From NCBI GenBank assembly GCA_019240015.1, contig JAFAZB010000489.1, positions 1 through 5,735 on the forward strand: a stretch of 5,735 nucleotides of DNA, in the 5' to 3' direction. A program made the translations under genes and the position numbers. Source of the DNA: Solirubrobacterales bacterium. GTDB taxonomy: Bacteria > Actinomycetota > Thermoleophilia > Solirubrobacterales > Solirubrobacteraceae. Each line of letters begins with the position of its first letter. Position 1 is the stretch's first letter. The notes under the pieces are model-generated. The model was not told the origin of the DNA. It did no database searches and worked only from the letters and a program-made list of their open reading frames with translations. Below are positions 5,421 through 5,735 of this stretch, one piece after another.

Positions 5421-5735
5421 GTGCCGATCCCCCCGGGCGCCTACAGCTTCGGACCTCACAACGCCACCCTGCTGGTGAACACCGGACGGGCCGGCGCGGC
5501 GGCGAAAGCCGGACACGATCTCGTGATCGAGGTCCGCTCGTGGAGTGGCACGCTGGAGCTGGGCGAGGCGCCGGAGGACTCGCGGGTGACTGTCGATGCC
5601 GACGGGGGCTCGCTGACCGTGAGAGCGGGCACGGGGGGAATCCAGGCGCTCGGGGAGGACGACAAGGCCGGGATCAAGCAGACGATCGACGATGAGGTGC
5701 TCAAGCGAAGCGCCGTGCAGTTCCGCTCGAGCTCG
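5421..5735 (+). CDS. YceI-family protein, 5' part only
   Basis: The first 105 residues of a YceI-like protein, beginning MPIPPGAYSFGPHNATLLVN and continuing past the right edge. YceI proteins form a lipocalin-like barrel that binds polyisoprenoids or similar amphiphiles; many are secreted, but this one shows no signal peptide and so is probably cytoplasmic. Recognisable features are the opening GAYSFGPHNATLLV strand, AGAAAKAGHDLVIEV (25-39) with the conserved GH, W41 and GTLEL strand, GGSLTVRAGTGG (61-72), the linker ALGEDDKAGIKQTIDDEVLK and the strand AVQFRSSS. The GTG start follows AGGG by 8 nt and places the family's usual N-terminus exactly. It is divergent from coxG. The ligand is unknown; a functional tie to CO oxidation is suggested only by position. 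Confidence 0.85.
   Translation, partial: MPIPPGAYSFGPHNATLLVNTGRAGAAAKAGHDLVIEVRSWSGTLELGEAPEDSRVTVDADGGSLTVRAGTGGIQALGEDDKAGIKQTIDDEVLKRSAVQFRSSS

Noticed and set aside
1..5735. tRNA, rRNA, CRISPR arrays, insertion sequences, phage attachment sites, strong terminators
   Set aside because: Reading both strands I saw no repeat arrays, terminal inverted repeats with transposase, RNA gene signatures or hairpin plus T-run terminators; the window is almost wholly protein-coding.

Overview
This high-GC window, with GTG as well as ATG starts and tightly packed genes, looks like an actinobacterium. The style of the genes suggests a soil Thermoleophilia/Solirubrobacterales-type organism, but that placement is inference from remembered sequence resemblance, not a search.

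Layout, left to right: the 5' part of a short-chain dehydrogenase/reductase gene (minus strand, running off the left edge); a 69 bp divergent gap; a small acidic low-complexity protein (plus strand) whose 3' end overlaps the convergent neighbour; a five-gene minus-strand operon from 5392 down to 832; a 28 bp divergent gap; and the 5' part of a YceI-family gene (plus strand, running off the right edge).

The operon is the core of the window. In transcription order it encodes a CoxG-like SRPBCC protein, a 92-residue protein with two CxxC pairs, a carbon monoxide dehydrogenase large subunit (CoxL), an XdhC/CoxF-type maturation factor with a fused C-terminal YHS domain, and a MocA-type molybdopterin cytidylyltransferase. 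CoxL carries the form I signature (AYSCSFR, with the Cys that holds copper in the Mo-S-Cu centre), so by motif it is a true aerobic CO dehydrogenase rather than a generic xanthine dehydrogenase-like protein. The genes are nearly all linked by stop/start overlaps. The operon thus couples a catalytic subunit to its likely cofactor supply: MocA would make molybdopterin cytosine dinucleotide, and the XdhC-YHS protein would handle cofactor maturation and insertion. CoxG may link the enzyme to the membrane.

The most notable points are that the medium (FAD) and small (2Fe-2S) subunit genes usually adjacent to coxL are absent from this complete-looking operon, and that two small Cys-bearing modules (the CxxC/CxxC protein and the YHS domain) flank coxL. 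They are plausible but unproven candidates for a metal-handling role in building the Mo-Cu site.
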